Origin: Fonticula alba
Lineage: Eukaryota > Opisthokonta > Rotosphaerida > Fonticulaceae
Assembly (NCBI RefSeq): GCF_000388065.1
Contig: NW_009242988.1
Coordinates: 141,647 to 162,113, forward strand
Reading direction: 5' to 3'
DNA: 20,467 nucleotides
In this document: piece after piece, positions 1 to 9,645 of the stretch
Layout of the letters: the number at the start of each line of letters is the position of its first letter
Numbering within the stretch: the stretch's first letter is position 1
Notes under the pieces: generated by a model
Database searches by the model: none
What the model saw: only the letters and a program-made list of their open reading frames with translations
Told to the model about the DNA's origin: nothing
Translations under genes and position numbers: made by a program

Positions 1-567
1 GCGGGCCACCGCGAGTCATCCTGCTGCTGACATCGGACCTGGCCTCCCCGATGACCATCTTCCTGAGCGACATGGCCGAAGGCGACCCGGCCCTCGTGAC
101 ACATCCCCGGGACCGCTACTACCCGAAGGCGGCGGCCGCGCGGCTGGCCCACCCCCAGGCCGATGACTTGGTGGTGGCCCTGGGATCGCAAGTGTGGCTG
201 GTGCCCGGGCCATTGGTCCCGGCCGGCCAGCCATCCGGACACGAAAGCACCAGTCTCGGGGCTCAGCCGCTGGTGCCGAGGCACCGGTCGGTGACCGGCG
301 TCTGGCAATCGGTGGCCTTTGGCGACTTCGACCAGGATGGCCGATTGGACATGGCCCTGGCACATTCCAGCTCCGGCGGCAATGTCCTGCTGCTGGGGCA
401 GGTGGATGCCACACCGCGGTGCCTTTGCGGCCCGGCGGGCGTTTGCAATGCCAACCCGGAGGACCCCTACCAGGAGCCGACATGCGAATGTGAGGACCCG
501 AAAGCCGACCTGGACTTCCCCCTGGCCCGGTGTGAGTTCTGCCTGCCCCGCTACTTCCGAGGCCAGG
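1..567 (+). CDS. Receptor kinase exon a: end of first visible propeller and cysteine module
   Basis: The frame with codons starting at base 3 is open from the window edge, so the gene starts upstream. An FG-GAP/VCBS calcium-loop motif (DFDQDGRLD) lies at 324-350, followed by a cysteine-rich stretch (CLCGPAGVC, then CEC, then CEFC). I end the exon at 567 before GTGCGTGT, phase 1. A second phase-1 donor, CAG|GTAGGG, lies at 618/619. It would add 17 codons but breaks the furin-like spacing that the 567 join restores (CEFCLPRYFRGQ-D-GFCQPC). Confidence 0.82.
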
Positions 568-3500
568 GTGCGTGTTTCCCGCTGGGGGGCTTGGCAAAGG
601 GGCGAACGGGTGGCCAGGTAGGGGCGGCGGGGGGGGGGGGGGGGGGGGGGGGGGGGAGAGAAAGGAGACAAGGCTGGGGGGGGGGGGGGGGGGGGGGGGG
701 GAAAGGGCGAAACCAATTCAGAGACAGAGTGGGGCCGGGGAGGTGTGCGACGAAATTCGCACTTCAGGGCCAGCTTGACCCGTTCCCTGAGCGGGGACGC
801 GCCTCCGGCATACCGGCCCTTTGCATGGTGCACTGACGTGACATTTGCCTGCTGGGCCCCGGGAACGGGACGAAACCCCGGGGACGCGGCCGAAAGATGG
901 ATTCTGCCAACCGTGCCACGGGACATGCGACACATGCGCCGGGCCGGCGGAGACCGACTGCCTCAGTTGCCTACCCGGAGCCGCCCTGCAGGCGACCCAG
1001 TCACCGGCCGGACGCTGCATGTCGGTCTCGGCAGGCAGCCAAGTGACCGTGTCCTTCTCGAGCCCCCAGTGGCCATACTACCAGGCCAGCCAGGTCATCA
1101 GTTTGACATACAATGTCCGGTCGGCACATCCCTTCCTCTTGCATGATCGCGCATTCTGGCTTCCCCGGATAATGGAGCTCTGGCCACAGGGATTGCAGGT
1201 GGACGCCTCGCGCGAGCCGGGACTGGCCGAGGGCATCAACATTGGGGAGAACATACTTGTACTCCAGGAAGACCCCTTGGGCAGGGAGTTCCAGGTGACC
1301 AGCGAGTGGTATGATAGCCTTCTCGTTAGTACGATTTCCGGTCCGGCAGGATCACGGACCATGGTACAATCGTGGAATGGCCTGGAGCACTGCGTCAGAT
1401 CCCAAACCCATGGAGCATGTGTCTGGATCCAAACCTACCCGACGCCGGGTGGCGCCAACATCCACATGGGTCGGGTGGGCAGGACAGCCGGCGGATCGAC
1501 CTCCAGCGAGCAGGAGCCCCCCATGGTGGGGATCATCAGCGACGGTCGGATTGGCCGCCGGCCGTTGGCCACCACGCCGGTAGCCGGGGCCCTTTGGCTG
1601 GAAGCCGACAACCACCTCGGCCTGGACACGGTCCTGGTGCTGCATGAGGCCCCGTCGGAGCTCGAGGACGATATTTGCTGGCTGGGATGGCAGCCGCGCC
1701 TGGTGAAAGACGAGGCACAGGCCGCGCATGTGCCGGAGCCCGAGCGCCTGCTGGCAGATCCGCTGCCCTGTGGCCAGTTGCTGGGTTTGCCGGCGGTCGG
1801 GGCCACCGGCCGGCCGCCGGTGCTGCTGGCCGCCCGCCGGCCGGCGGCGGATGGGCCGGTGCTTTACATCTTGCGGAACCGCGCCCGTCCGGGGGACAAT
1901 CGACCGCGCTTTGAGGCCCCGGTGGCCTTGCTGACCACCGGCCAGCTGGGCCACCCGGCTGGCAAGCGCCTGGATCATGTGCAGGTGATTGTCGACCGCC
2001 ATGGCCTGACGCCCACCAGGGCCGTCCTCTTCCTGGCCGATGGGAACTGGGTGTTCCGCGTGGTGCTGGAGCAAGATACGACATACGACGGAGCCGGCCA
2101 TTCGCACCATATCCAGGTGATGGTGGAGCCGCTCATTCCACGCCACACGGCCGCCGTCTTTGGCCCGGAGCCGAAGATGATGCTGGCCCTGGATATCGAC
2201 GGGGATGGGGTGTCCGAGTTGGCCATTTTGAAGCCGGAGGACCGGACGTTGGTCATCTTCCGCCAAGCGTCCGAGGACAATGGCTGCGGATGTGGCCGTG
2301 CCGGACAATGCACCATCCCGGACGAATGGCATGCAATTCCCTGCGAATCGACCGACGCCCGGTGCGTGCCCTGGCCGACGGGCATGCGTGTGGCGGATCT
2401 GTGCACTTGCGGGGCGGGGCACCATTCGGACCCGACAGGCGAGGAGCTGTGCGTGCAGTGTAACTCGACCGTGTCCGGTGTCTTCCCGCCGACATTTGGC
2501 GGTACGTTGCGGGGGCTTTCGGTTGCTGCGACCGGGCGGGGAGGGGGGGGGGGCACGCTTACCTTTCTTCTCTTGCCCACTTTTGCCTTTGTCCGGGGAA
2601 GGCGCTACTCGTGCTTACCCCGCCTGTATCACCCCCATGCATGTCACCTCACCTCTGACGGGTGTCCTGTTTGCCGGCGGCGACCCGCCGCATCCTCTCT
2701 CCCTCTCTCCCTCTCTGCCTCGCTGTCTCCCGCCCGACACCCAGTGGACTGTGTCGCATGCGAGGTGGACGGCTGCTACTTGTGCACCGCCTCCGGACGG
2801 TGTTTGCGCTGCCGGCCAGGGCTGGTTTTGACACCGGACGGCCAGTGCGCGACCGCCTGCCCGGACCCCGATGCCCCGGTGGAGGACGGCCAGTGCCGGT
2901 CCCCCACCCCGGCCGATGTGTGGGTCAGCGCCGCCGAGGTCCAAGCGCACGCCTCATGGGCCGGGGCCCGGGTGGTGGATGTGTCGAACCTGCGCCCGGT
3001 CACCCACCCGGCCATGCTGCCCGGCAGCCGGGCCATAGCCAGCACCTTCCCCTCGTTGCATGTTTTGGCCCCTGGCGATCCCCAAGGCAGGGACAGTGTT
3101 TGGCTGCTGCCAGCGGCCAGCCTGCTGGCCGATGGCCGTGCCAGCCCCTTTGGCCGGCTGCACCTGCGCAATGCAGTCCACTGGCTAAGAGACACATGCT
3201 TTCACTTGGCCCCGGGCGTGGTGACGAACAATCTGTCGGCGACCGCCAGCATGGCGGCCGACACGACAGCCGGTCCAATGCCACCACCTCGGCGGGAGGG
3301 CCGTTTCCCCGGCTGGCCGGGTCGCCCGGCTGGGGGGGCTCCTTGGCGAAGGCCATCCGGCGCAGGTGGCGATCGCGCAGCATCGACCTGGGCCCGGGGT
3401 GGTGAGGCACCTCACGGCGAAGAAGCGGACCTCCGGGCCGGCGCCCATGGAGCAGCACCGGCCTCCAGCCGGCCGAGGCACCCACGACCTGAAGCCATGT

Positions 3501-6500
3501 CGGGCTTGGCCGCCGGCTGGGGAGCATTCGCAAGCCCGCCGGGGGAAGGCCCAACCGCTGCCGGGGTGACCCCGGTCCAGTCTAGGGTTGACCACTCGCG
3601 CGCGGACATCGTGGCCCGGGACATCATCGTATCCCAGGAGCTGCCCATCCGGCGGCCATGGTTTGCCGCGCTGGCGGAGCCCTTCCCGGCGGCCGACCCG
3701 CAGCCGGGGGCAAGCGCCACCGGGCAGCAAGCCCATCCGGAGGGGATGTACATCCAGCAGAAAATTGGCTACTTCTACACCGTCTTCGAGATGGTCGCCG
3801 GGGTGGAGGTGGCCGAGGATGAGGGGCGCATTTGCTCGGCCGATGGGGTCCTCCTGCCGGCGGTCACGCGCCTGACCAGGCACGGATCTCTCGAGGGCAC
3901 CCAGGTGTTTGGCGGGGAAAATTGCTTCTCCCAGGATGTGTGGCTGCCCTTCCCGGCCAGCGAGCTGTCCATGCCGCCGGGCACGCAAGACTGGTGGCTC
4001 AGCCAGGATGCATACTTGCTCCTACGACAGCCGACCACCGGGGCGGCCCAGCCGAGCCTGGTGTTCATTTGGCCGGCCAATGACTGGATCCCGGCCAGAC
4101 CGGAGTGCCACTTGCGGATGATGGAAATCCCCCTCATTCCAGGGTCATGGCGCTTGCCGATCGTGGCGATCCACGAATCACTGATGGCCTTGGAGACCGA
4201 ATACTTCTTCATGCGTGTGCCATCCATTCGGGAGTTCCACCCGACAGCCTCGGCCTCCGGGCCGGGAGTGGTGTACTTTGAGAATCCGCTGATTGCGGAA
4301 CACAAGTTGCTGGTGGCCCTGGCCCCGGAAGAGCCGGCCATCATGGCGGACTTGCAGCTGGTCACCATGCTGCCGAGTAATAGCCACTGGTATATGGTAT
4401 TTGTACGGACAGACGGCCAGGCCGACAGCATCATGGCCATGCCGGTGGACTGTCTGGTGGAGAATCATGCCAATTGGCAGGAGGCCCCCCGAACATACGG
4501 GACCCCAGGGCGATCCTGGCCCACGGCCAGGCCGACATATGGCTGCGAAGCGTTGCTCCTTGAAACCCGGCCGCTGGAGGGGGATGGCCCGCACGGCCGG
4601 CCGCTGGCCCGGGCTCGGGACATGAACAGCGATGGGCTGGACGATTTGGTGCTCCACTGGCCGACTTCCGGCCGGGTGGTCGTGTACATGACCCAGTCGA
4701 CATTGCCGCTGTCCTTCCGCCAGACAGTCGTCCTGCCCGGGCGAGTGACCACCGAATCGATGGCGCCCCTGGCCACCGAGTATCCGGTGCTCCTGGACCC
4801 GACCCTCTTCATGGTGGATGTAGATGGGGATCGCTTCTTGGACATTGTCATCTTGGAGCACGCCGCCGCCGCCGCCACCACCACCACCTCGGCCATGATG
4901 ATGGCCGACCAGGGGGCCGGGCTGTCGTCGCTGCCGCCGGCCGCGCCGCCGCTCACCCTCCGGGTGTTCGGCCGGTCGGACCAGACCAACGGCTGGTGCC
5001 CGGCCGGGGTGGACTTTGACCCGCTCACCGGCGAGTGCCAATGCCCCGGCCAGCTTCGCCACATGACCCCGCTGTCGGATGAGTGCGAGTGCATCGAGCA
5101 TGCGCTGCCCGTGGCCCCGGGGGCGGCGGACTGCACCTGCCCGGCCACCATGGTCCCCGGGGTGGGAAGATGCATTTGCGAGGCGGGCCTGCTGCCGGTG
5201 GCCGACGAAGCCACCGGCAAGGCCATCGCGCCGGCCCGGTGCGAGGCCTGCCATGCCAGCTGTGCGGCCTGCTCGGCCACCCGGCCGGGGCTGTGCGCGG
5301 CCTGCCCGCTGGGGCAGCTCCTGCTGGCAGGCGTGTGTGTGCCGTCGTGTGGCAGCGGCTTTTTCGTGGGCCCAGACGGCCGGCAGTGCATCACCTGCGC
5401 GGCCACCTGCGCCGCCTGCCTGGGGCCGGCCAGCAGCCAGTGCACGGCGTGCGCCGGGAACCGGTACCTGCCGGGCGGCGTGCCCGGGACCTGCCGGGCC
5501 TGCGACGCGGCCTGCAACAAGTGCCTCGGTCCGACGGCCTCGCAGTGTGTGGCCTGCGCGGCCGGCTGGCTGCGGGCCCCGAGCGGCGAGTGTGTGCGCA
5601 CCTGCCCCGAGGGGACCGGCCTCTCGGCCCCCGGGTCCGGGGTGTGCGCCGCCTGCGCCGATCCCGGCTGTGCAATGTGCGTCACGGCCCAGGCCGGGGC
5701 CATCTGCCAGGCCTGCCGGGATGGATTGCAGATCGATCCCTCCGGCAAGCGATGCATCCAGTGCCATGCGTCGTGCGACACGTGCAGCGATGACGGACCG
5801 GCCGGGTGTCTGACCTGCGCGCCGGGGCTCCTGATGCACGAGTCGGCCTGCGTGGCTGCCTGCCCGGCCGGGACCTTCGCCAGCGGGGCCCTGTGCGAGC
5901 GGTGCTCCAGCCGGTGTGCCACGTGCAGCGGGCCCCTCTCCAGCGAGTGCCTCTCCTGCCCGGACGGGTGGTTGCAGCAGGCGGATGGGGCCTGCCTGCC
6001 GGGCCCCTGCCCGACGTGCGTCTGCAATGTCGCCGACTGCGAGGCCTGCAGCCCGACCGACCCGGACGAGTGTCTCATGTGCGGGCCGGGGCTGCTGCTG
6101 TCGCCGGATGGCACATGCACGAGCGCCTGCCCCTCCGGCATGTACGCCCCCCCGAGTGGCGATAAGTGCCAGGCCTGCGATGTCTCCTGCGCCGAGTGCA
6201 CCTCGGGCCAGCAGAGTGCCTGCACTGCCTGTCCAGGGACGCATGTACTGCACCACGGCAAGTGTCAGGAGGCATGCCCGGCCATGTGGTTCTCCCAGGA
6301 GGGCGGCGTCTGCACGCCCTGCCACGGGTCGTGCCTGTCGTGTGGCGGCTCGGGCGAAGACCAGTGCCAGGTGTGCCTCCGGTCGCACATCTTCCACCAG
6401 AACCACTGCCTGAAGAACTGCCCGCCGTCCAGCACCCCATTGGCAGGGAGGTGCGTCGAGTGCGACATGTCGTGCGTCGAGTGTGTCGGGCCCACCCCCG

Positions 6501-9375
6501 GCCAGTGCACGGCCTGCTCGCCGGCCAGGCCGCAGCTCTGGGAAGGCAGCTGCTTGGAGGAGTGTCCATTGGGGACCTTCTCCGAGGCGGGCGTTTGTCT
6601 TCCCTGTGGACCGTATTGCCTGTCGTGCGTCGGGGCCGCCAGCCACCAGTGCACCCAATGTGCGGGGGACTTGCTGCTCCACCCGACGCATGGGTGTGTG
6701 TCGGCCTGCGGTACGGGGCTCCTGCCGGAGGGGAACCGATGTGTGCCCTGCGATGCAGGCTGCCGGCATTGCCAGGACACGCCTGGCCATTGTGTCCAAT
6801 GTCCGGCGGGCACATTCCTGGGCACCACGCCCGGCACATGTGTGGCGGCGTGCGGCGACCGGGAGTTCGTCGACATGTCGCTGCCGACCACGGCCCGGTG
6901 CGTCGGCTGCCATGGGGATTGCGCCTCGTGTGAGGGGGGCCCCCGGGCGGAGCACTGCACCACCTGTGTGCCGGGGCTGACGCTGCGGGTTGGGACCGGC
7001 TGCGCGGCCGACTGTCCGGCCGGCTTCTTCGAGGCCGAGGGCCCGTGGCCGGGGACGCGCCAATGCGCCCGCTGCGCGGCCGAGTGCACTGCCTGCACCG
7101 GGCCCGACGCGCCGGCATGCACCCGATGCATCGAGGACCGCCTGCTGCTGGTCGGGTCGGGCGTCTGCCTGCCAGTCGAGCAGGCTGCCTGCCCGAGTGG
7201 CTGGCACATGGATGCCGCGGGTCGGCGCTGCTTGCGCTGCTCCGACGGGTGTCTGTCGTGCGACGGGGCCGCCGAAGACTGCGAGCAGTGCACCCCGGGC
7301 ATGCATTCCATCCGCCTGCTGGACCGCAAGCCGACCGATGGTGCTCCAGTGGGAACCGGCCCGCGAACGTGCGTGGTCCTCTGTCCGGATGGCTGGTTTG
7401 TCCAGGCCGCCGGCAGTGCGTCGCACTGTGCCAGCTGCGATGGGGTCTGCGCCACGTGCGATGGCCCCGGGCCGGATGGGTGCCTCCTACGGGACTGCAA
7501 TCAGCCGGGCGCGTGCCCGAAGACAGGTACGCCCCCCGACGGGCATCGGCCAGGCAGCATGTGCTTCTTTCTTTTTTCTTTTTTTTTTAACACCGGCGGC
7601 CCGCGGTGGGTGTCAACTGCCCCCGCCCCCAGGCGCGCGCTCGCTCCTCCTGACGGTCGTCCTGCCGGTGGCGCTGCTCCTGCTCCTGCTGCTGATCGCC
7701 CTGCTGGTGTTCTTCCTGCTGTGGCGCCGGCGGCGCGCGGCGGCCGCCGCCGCCGCCAAGCAAGAGGCCATCCCCATGCAGTATATCGGCAATCCGGTGC
7801 GCGCACACGCCGTCACACCTTTCTTGCTTCGCACCGGGCTGGCATGTTGGCAGGGTGCCGTGCCAATATGATTTAGCCGTGGGGATATGCTGACACGGCG
7901 ACATGTACACGCGCGCATGTGTGCGCGCACATGTGCCCGACCGCCGGGTTGCAGGAGGACATGACGATCATGAATACGGTCATTGGTGCGTCCCCTCCCC
8001 CCGGGGCAGGGTGGACATGGCGGGCCGCTGCTTTTTTCTGGCACACTTGTTCGGGCCCTTTTTTTTTTTCGGCCCCCCCCCCCCCCGCATCCGAGTTCCT
8101 GCGCTGACGCCCCCTTCGCATGCAGAGCTCTCGCTCCCGGGGCACCTGCTCCTGACGCCGGAGGTGGACTACCGGGTGGAGCGCCAAGGCAAGCCCCTGG
8201 GGCAGGGCGCCCAGGCGGTGGTCCTGTCGTGTGCCCTGCTCCGGGATGACTTGGTGGCCGCGGCCGGCGGGTCGGCCGGCGCCGTGAAAATGGTTCCCCC
8301 TGGTATGTGTTCGGCTCGGCAGATGCAGCATGCGTGGGGTCCGGCCTGCCTTGACTGACAGCCTGCCACAGATTCGGCCTTCCGCAAGCAATTCGAGCCG
8401 CTGCTGGACCAGGAGATCGCCATTCTCAGCCTGCTCCTGGCCGACGGCGGGTCGCCCTTCGTGTGCCGCCTGGTCGGGTACTCGACCGCGGCCCCGGGCC
8501 CGGCCCTGATCATGCCGCACTATCCCGGGGTCCTGTCGGGGCTGCTGGCCACAGGGGCCTTGAGCCCGGCGCAGGCCCTCGGCCTGGCGGCGGACATCGG
8601 TGCGTCGCTCCTTTCCCCCGCGCCCCGTCCGGCATGTCGGTCACTGACGTCCCCCCGCCCGCCGCCCATAGCCGCCGGGGTGGCCTTCATCCACGCGCAC
8701 GGCGTGGTGCACAAGGACCTGAAGCCGGAGAATGTGTTTGTCCGGCCGGACCCGGCCGACCCGGCGCGCCTGCAGCCGGTCATCGGCGACTTCGGCGTGG
8801 CCCTGGTGCTGAACCGGTTCTCGGTGATCCCGACGCTGGGGGACGTGGCGGCCGGCAGCCTGCCGTACGCCCCGCCGGAGACGCTGGCCCGGCTGTATGG
8901 CCTGCCCTTCGCCCTGGCCCCGCCGGAAGGCAGCGTGGTGTCCCTGCTGAAGGTGGACATCTACTCGCTGGGCGTCCTGCTCTTCAGCCTGGTGTCGAGG
9001 GTTCAGCCGTGGGCAGGTGCGAATGCTGCTGCAGGGGGGGGGGGCGATCTTCTTGTTGGGTCTGCCTTTGTCGCGCGCCTCTCCGGAGGGGGGAGAGAGT
9101 AAGAGGGGGACGAAGTGTGTGTGTGTGCGCGCGTGTGCGTGCGCATCACTGACCGACACCCGCATCCAGACACCGCTCCGGAGGAGATCCCGGCCGCGGT
9201 GCTGGCCGGCCGCCGGCCGCACAGCGAGGTCCAGCCGGACCACGCGCCCTGGCTCGGGGACTACCGCTGGGTGTACCAGGAGGCCTGGGCGGCGGACCCG
9301 CGCGAGCGCCCGAGCGCCGCGGACATGGCCACTCGACTGAGCGACCTGGCCGCCGGGTGGACTGGGCCCCGCTAG
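1..9375 (+). CDS. Receptor-like protein kinase with FG-GAP and furin-like repeats (5' partial, 9 exons in window)
   Basis: The coding exons I derive are <1-567, 897-2501, 2745-7526, 7633-7796, 7955-7985, 8126-8302, 8372-8599, 8672-9016 and 9170-9375 (stop TAG 9373-9375). All joins keep frame and give about 2,700 residues, counted here from the first full codon at base 3. The order is: propeller-like sequence with calcium-loop motifs (GDFDQDGRLD near 107, DIDGDG near 621, DMNSDGLDD near 1349, DVDGDR near 1415), cysteine-rich modules between them, about 16 furin-like repeats (about 1553-2317), one transmembrane helix (2322-2348) followed by RRRR, then a kinase domain. It is probably a plasma-membrane receptor: ligand binding outside, phosphorylation inside. 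The kinase has HKDLKPEN rather than a tyrosine-kinase catalytic loop, so Ser/Thr or TKL-like specificity is likely. No start or signal peptide is visible because the 5' end lies outside. Ligand and substrate are unknown. Confidence 0.87.
568..896 (+). other. Intron 1 of receptor kinase (poly-G rich)
   Basis: GT at 568-569 and AG at 895-896, phase 1. A CTGAC branch-like motif lies near 829, and the next AG downstream of it is the acceptor used here. The intron holds uninterrupted runs of 28 G (629-656) and 26 G (676-701), by far the longest in the window. Confidence 0.75.
897..2501 (+). CDS. Receptor kinase exon b: cysteine module plus second propeller-like stretch
   Basis: It opens with a furin-like module (CQPCHGTCDTC, then CLSC) and continues into about 400 residues of beta-rich sequence ending in a calcium-loop motif (DIDGDGVSE at 2192-2218). 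A second cysteine module follows (CGCGRAGQC, CTCGAG, CVQC). The order propeller then cysteine module repeats that of exon a. The open frame extends back to 845, but cysteine spacing and the acceptor at 895-896 place the exon start at 897. The donor is GTACGT at 2502, phase 1. Confidence 0.85.
2502..2744 (+). other. Intron 2 of receptor kinase
   Basis: GTACGT donor at 2502 and CCAG acceptor ending at 2744, phase 1. It contains a run of 11 G (2543-2553) and a CT-rich tract (about 2693-2735). Its 243 nt are a multiple of three with no in-frame stop, so the frame reads through it. The translated stretch is low-complexity and has cysteine spacing unlike the flanking modules, and the join across it gives a normal module (V-DCVAC). 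Retention in some transcripts would not break the frame. Confidence 0.8.
2745..7526 (+). CDS. Receptor kinase exon c: third propeller-like region and furin-like repeats
   Basis: This single 4.8 kb exon starts with a cysteine module (CVACEVDGCYLC, CLRC), then carries about 690 residues of propeller-like sequence with two calcium-loop motifs near its end (DMNSDGLDD at 4619, DVDGDRFLD at 4817). A cysteine-rich linker (CQC, CEC, CTC, CIC) and the furin-like array follow. An Ala/Thr/Met low-complexity patch (4861-4905) lies just after the last calcium loop. The stretch 3262-3440 has doubtful frame (see findings). The donor is ACAG|GTACGC at 7526/7527, phase 1. Confidence 0.86.
5231..7526 (+). repeat. 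Array of about 16 furin-like cysteine-rich repeats (protein-level)
   Basis: Each unit is about 45-55 residues with the pattern C-x2-C-x3-C-x2-C, a short turn (often GP or GPT/S), C-x2-C, a stretch ending in G-x-C, then CP-x-G. Units start at motifs such as CEACHASC, CDTCSD, CAECTS, CLSCGG, CVECVG and CATCDG. Similar arrays occur in growth-factor receptors and in many protist receptor kinases, where they form rigid disulphide-bonded rods outside the cell. Units are diverged at DNA level, so this is an old expansion. A few are irregular: the fourth (CADPGCAMC) and the sixth, which ends CPTCVC. Confidence 0.88.
7527..7632 (+). other. Intron 3 of receptor kinase
   Basis: GTACGC donor and CCCCCAG acceptor, phase 1. 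It has a T-rich tract with runs of 6 and 10 T (7572-7588). No clear CTGAC branch motif is present; TTAAC (7587-7591) or CAACTG (7615-7620) could serve. The join ACPKT-G-ARSLLL runs from the last furin unit straight into the membrane helix. Confidence 0.8.
7633..7796 (+). CDS. Receptor kinase exon d: transmembrane helix
   Basis: It encodes a 27-residue hydrophobic helix rich in Leu and Val (7642-7722), then four Arg and a run of Ala before KQEAIPMQYIGNP. The Arg cluster on the C-terminal side is a stop-transfer signal and places the kinase in the cytoplasm. The exon ends at CCG|GTGCGC, phase 0, the only phase-0 junction in this gene. Confidence 0.85.
7797..7954 (+). other. Intron 4 of receptor kinase
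   Basis: GTGCGC donor and TTGCAG acceptor. A GCTGAC branch-like motif lies near 7890, and no other AG occurs between it and the acceptor. A 36-nt strictly alternating purine/pyrimidine tract occupies 7901-7936. Confidence 0.68.
7955..7985 (+). CDS. Receptor kinase exon e: 31-nt juxtamembrane microexon
   Basis: It encodes EDMTIMNTVI plus the first base of a Glu codon. It is framed by TTGCAG upstream and GTGCGT downstream, the donor form used elsewhere in both genes. It converts the phase-0 end of exon d into the phase-1 start of exon f at 8126. The alternative is to skip it and use the overlapping acceptor at 8127, which also keeps frame. Confidence 0.62.
7986..8125 (+). other. Intron 5 of receptor kinase
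   Basis: GTGCGT donor, GCTGAC branch-like motif at 8103-8107, and ATGCAG acceptor ending at 8125, phase 1. It contains runs of 11 T (8059-8069) and 14 C (8073-8086). A second AG directly follows (GCAGAG). Confidence 0.7.
8303..8371 (+). other. Intron 6 of receptor kinase
   Basis: GTATGT donor, GACTGAC branch-like motif near 8353, and CCACAG acceptor ending at 8371, phase 1. At 69 nt it is the shortest intron here. It contains an in-frame TGA. Confidence 0.85.
8600..8671 (+). other. Intron 7 of receptor kinase
   Basis: GTGCGT donor, CACTGAC branch-like motif near 8642, and CCATAG acceptor ending at 8671, phase 1. Its 72 nt contain no in-frame stop. The read-through would insert a Pro/Ser-rich stretch just before the catalytic loop, where kinases do not carry one, which supports removal. 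Confidence 0.83.
9017..9169 (+). other. Intron 8 of receptor kinase
   Basis: GTGCGA donor, CACTGAC branch-like motif near 9148, and ATCCAG acceptor ending at 9169, phase 1. It holds a run of 11 G (9034-9044), a stop in the upstream frame, and a 32-nt alternating (TG)/(CG) tract at 9115-9146. Confidence 0.82.
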
Positions 9376-9645
9376 GCCGAGCGCGCCGCATCCGGCCCCG
9401 GCAAGCAGCGCTCCCCGCATGCAGGGCCCAGCGACGGCGCGTCTGCATGTGTGCGTCCGGTCTCGGCCTCCGAGGCATCAGCACGTGGACAATGAACCAA
9501 GCACACTGGATGGCGTTTCGCCGCAGGGCCAGATGGGAAGGGGGGGGGGGGGGGCGAGGAAATGCGCGAATCAAAGGGAGGCACTCGATGGCCATGGGTC
9601 CAGGCCGAGCGGGTGCCGGCACGACCGCCGAAAAAAGGAGCCCAG
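9376..9645 (+). other. 3' flank of receptor kinase, no gene seen
   Basis: Probable 3' untranslated region and spacer. No AATAAA-type signal is seen. It includes a run of about 14 G (9541-9554). A G-rich stretch and the first of two A6 runs (9631-9636) follow. Confidence 0.5.

Larger units (their letters stand above)
8126..9375 (+). other. Protein kinase domain (exons f-i, C-terminus of receptor)
   Basis: Exons are 8126-8302, 8372-8599, 8672-9016 and 9170-9375. Visible motifs, with window residue numbers: glycine loop LGQGAQAVV (2407-2415, third Gly replaced by Ala), beta-3 Lys in AVKMV (K2437), alpha-C Glu in QEIAIL (E2456), catalytic loop HKDLKPEN (D2533, N2538), DFG (2557-2559), APPE in place of APE (2584-2587), subdomain IX VDIYSLG (D2613), and the C-lobe Arg in ADPRERPS (R2679). 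Lys, Glu, both Asp and Asn are present, so it should be active. The stretch between APPE and subdomain IX is longer than usual. The protein ends soon after the last helix, with no tail domain. Confidence 0.87.

Noticed and set aside
2502-2744. Coding segment between the second cysteine module and DCVAC
   Set aside because: It is open by chance, but contains G11 and a CT tract, has perfect GTACGT and CCAG ends, and its removal restores normal cysteine spacing.
4178-7426. 1,082-codon minus-strand open frame
   Set aside because: It is the antisense shadow of the furin-repeat exon. The + strand has the conserved cysteine pattern.
845-7876. A single uninterrupted CDS from 845 to 7876
   Set aside because: This frame runs through two introns (2502-2744 and 7527 onward) and starts inside intron 1. 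It ends with no membrane helix, whereas splicing at 7526/7633 gives a textbook one.
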